Assembly: GCA_030267965.1 (NCBI GenBank)
Contig: BRYA01000416.1
Location: 1-16,289 of the forward strand
Direction of reading: 5' to 3'
DNA: 16,289 nt
From: Triparma columacea
Lineage: Eukaryota; Sar; Bolidophyceae; Parmales; Triparmaceae
In this document: one piece after another, positions 15,522 through 16,289 of the stretch
Layout of the letters: each line of letters begins with the position of its first letter
Numbering within the stretch: position 1 is the stretch's first letter
The notes under the pieces: generated by a model
Databases searched by the model: none
The model's input: only the letters and a program-made list of their open reading frames with translations
Told to the model about the DNA's origin: nothing
Made by a program: the position numbers and the translations under genes

Positions 15522-16289
15522 ATGTCATCCCCGCCACCACCATGGCATTCAGCAGGGAAAGTTACACCAAAGAGTGCAGCTGAGTTGTTTCCAACACCTG
15601 ACACCTCTAAACAAACTCCCACAAGTCTTTCGAAAAGGTGAGCATTTTATAAACCCTTACCACACCCCTACCAACTTAACCAGACAAACAAAAATACCAA
15701 CAAACACGAAATCCAACCCACAAACAATCCCCCCACCCCCACCTCCCCACCCCCAGGCCCCCTCCCCCCCCCAACACCCTCCACAAGGAGAGTTCGGAAA
15801 GCAAGCTCGCACAGAGGGAGAACTTTGAGTTGAAGATGAGGGTATTCTACCTCGAGGAGAAGCTCGCTGGTATGGTTAGAGATGACGATGACGACGTTAC
15901 GGTCGGTGAGGGGTATAGGTATATTGAAAATGAGGAAAGGAAGGAAGAGAAAGAGATTGGGGGGGGGAGGAGGGATAGAGGGGGGGGGATTGGGGGGAAG
16001 AGGGGGGAGGAGGATATGGAGATTATGAGGATGCAACTTATGGAGACTAAACTTGCACTTGAGGAACAGGTTAGTTTCAAAAGGGGGAGGAGGGGAGTGG
16101 GGGGGGAGGGGGATATTACACAAGGGTGTGGTTTTTGTTTTGTGTATTTGTTTATGTGAGGGGCGCGGATTTGGGATTACAGTCTGTGAAGTTTGTGTGT
16201 TGTTTGGTTATTTGTTCAACAATGTATCAAAGGCTTGTGTTGTAAGTCTCATAATTAAACCTCCCATAACCACCCCCCCCCCCCGCCCC
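15522..16289 (+). CDS. Centrosomin N-terminal motif (CM1) protein, 5' part
   Basis: The first two exons of a gene that continues past the window. Exon 1 (15522-15637) encodes MSSPPPPWHSAGKVTPKSAA then a Pro/Thr/Ser-rich stretch with LFPTPDTS. Exon 2 (15757-16069) encodes a short Pro run and, at residues 59-78, RENFELKMRVFYLEEKLAGM. This closely resembles the Cnn_1N/CM1 motif (pattern ENFxLKLRIYFLEERL), which in animal and fungal proteins recruits and activates gamma-tubulin complexes at microtubule-organising centres. Residues 79-143 are charged, with a Gly/Arg-rich low-complexity stretch and then a likely coiled coil (EDMEIMRMQLMETKLALEEQ). The window contains 143 coding residues. Joining exon 1 to the CAG acceptor at 15755 preserves the frame through a split Arg codon. 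The remainder is presumably a long coiled-coil protein (inference). Confidence 0.8.
15638..15756 (+). other. CM1-gene intron 1 (119 nt)
   Basis: The donor is AAAAG|GTGAGC and the acceptor is a C-rich tract ending CCACCCCCAG|GCCCC. The phase (two bases before, one after) fits only this acceptor or a weaker one at ...GGAGAG|TTCGG (15788-15792). The first has the stronger pyrimidine tract and a CAG end. C-run lengths in exon 2 (nine C at 15764-15772) affect the frame and should be verified. Confidence 0.75.
16070..16289 (+). other. CM1-gene intron 2, incomplete
   Basis: The donor is GAGGAACAG|GTTAGT after a coiled-coil-like segment. Continuing the frame gives low-complexity residues and then a stop, consistent with intron sequence. 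The window ends in CCACCCCCCCCCCCCGCCCC, which resembles the C-rich 3' ends of the other introns here, so the acceptor may lie just beyond the edge. An alternative acceptor TTACAG at about 16176-16181 cannot be excluded. Confidence 0.55.

Overview
The window is eukaryotic nuclear DNA, most likely from a small unicellular stramenopile alga (Bolidophyceae/Triparma-like). That placement is an inference. It rests on short GT-AG introns with C-rich 3' ends inside ordinary housekeeping genes, large intronless genes, a multi-START polytopic membrane protein, intronless BspA-type (LRR_5) repeat proteins, and CCCTAA-type telomere-like repeats. The repeats at the left edge (about 1-600) are mostly degenerate, with one clean triple copy. 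Their orientation, C-rich strand reading 5'->3' from the left, is that expected for DNA next to a left chromosome end.

Layout from left to right: subtelomere-like non-coding DNA (1-1120). An intronless 1636-residue minus-strand gene (1121-6031) with three START-like lipid-binding repeats, a degenerate fourth, and a polytopic membrane domain. Non-coding DNA (6032-7180). A complete three-exon ornithine aminotransferase gene on the minus strand (7181-8803), whose splice sites could be read exactly. A divergent mitochondrial-carrier-family gene on the minus strand (9400-10359), ending in a long C-rich tract. A non-coding stretch with a perfect 28-bp palindrome and one unrecognised open frame. Two tandemly duplicated minus-strand genes for LRR_5/BspA-like proteins (10920-12659 and 13278-14981), copied together with about 440-460 bp of upstream DNA. 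The start of a plus-strand gene (from 15522) with a centrosomin N-terminal (CM1/Cnn_1N) motif, which runs off the right edge inside its second intron.

There is no operon logic here: each gene has its own flanks. The points most worth attention are (i) the START x3 plus membrane-domain fusion, whose membrane part has short motifs resembling XK/XKR-type scramblases, suggesting one polypeptide that both binds and moves lipid; and (ii) the LRR pair, which shows repeat turnover at four nested scales (69-bp motif, exact 69-bp tandem copy, 207-bp block, about 2.3-kb gene unit) and carries conserved nuclear-localisation-like basic tails rather than signal peptides. No RNA gene, CRISPR array or transposase was seen.
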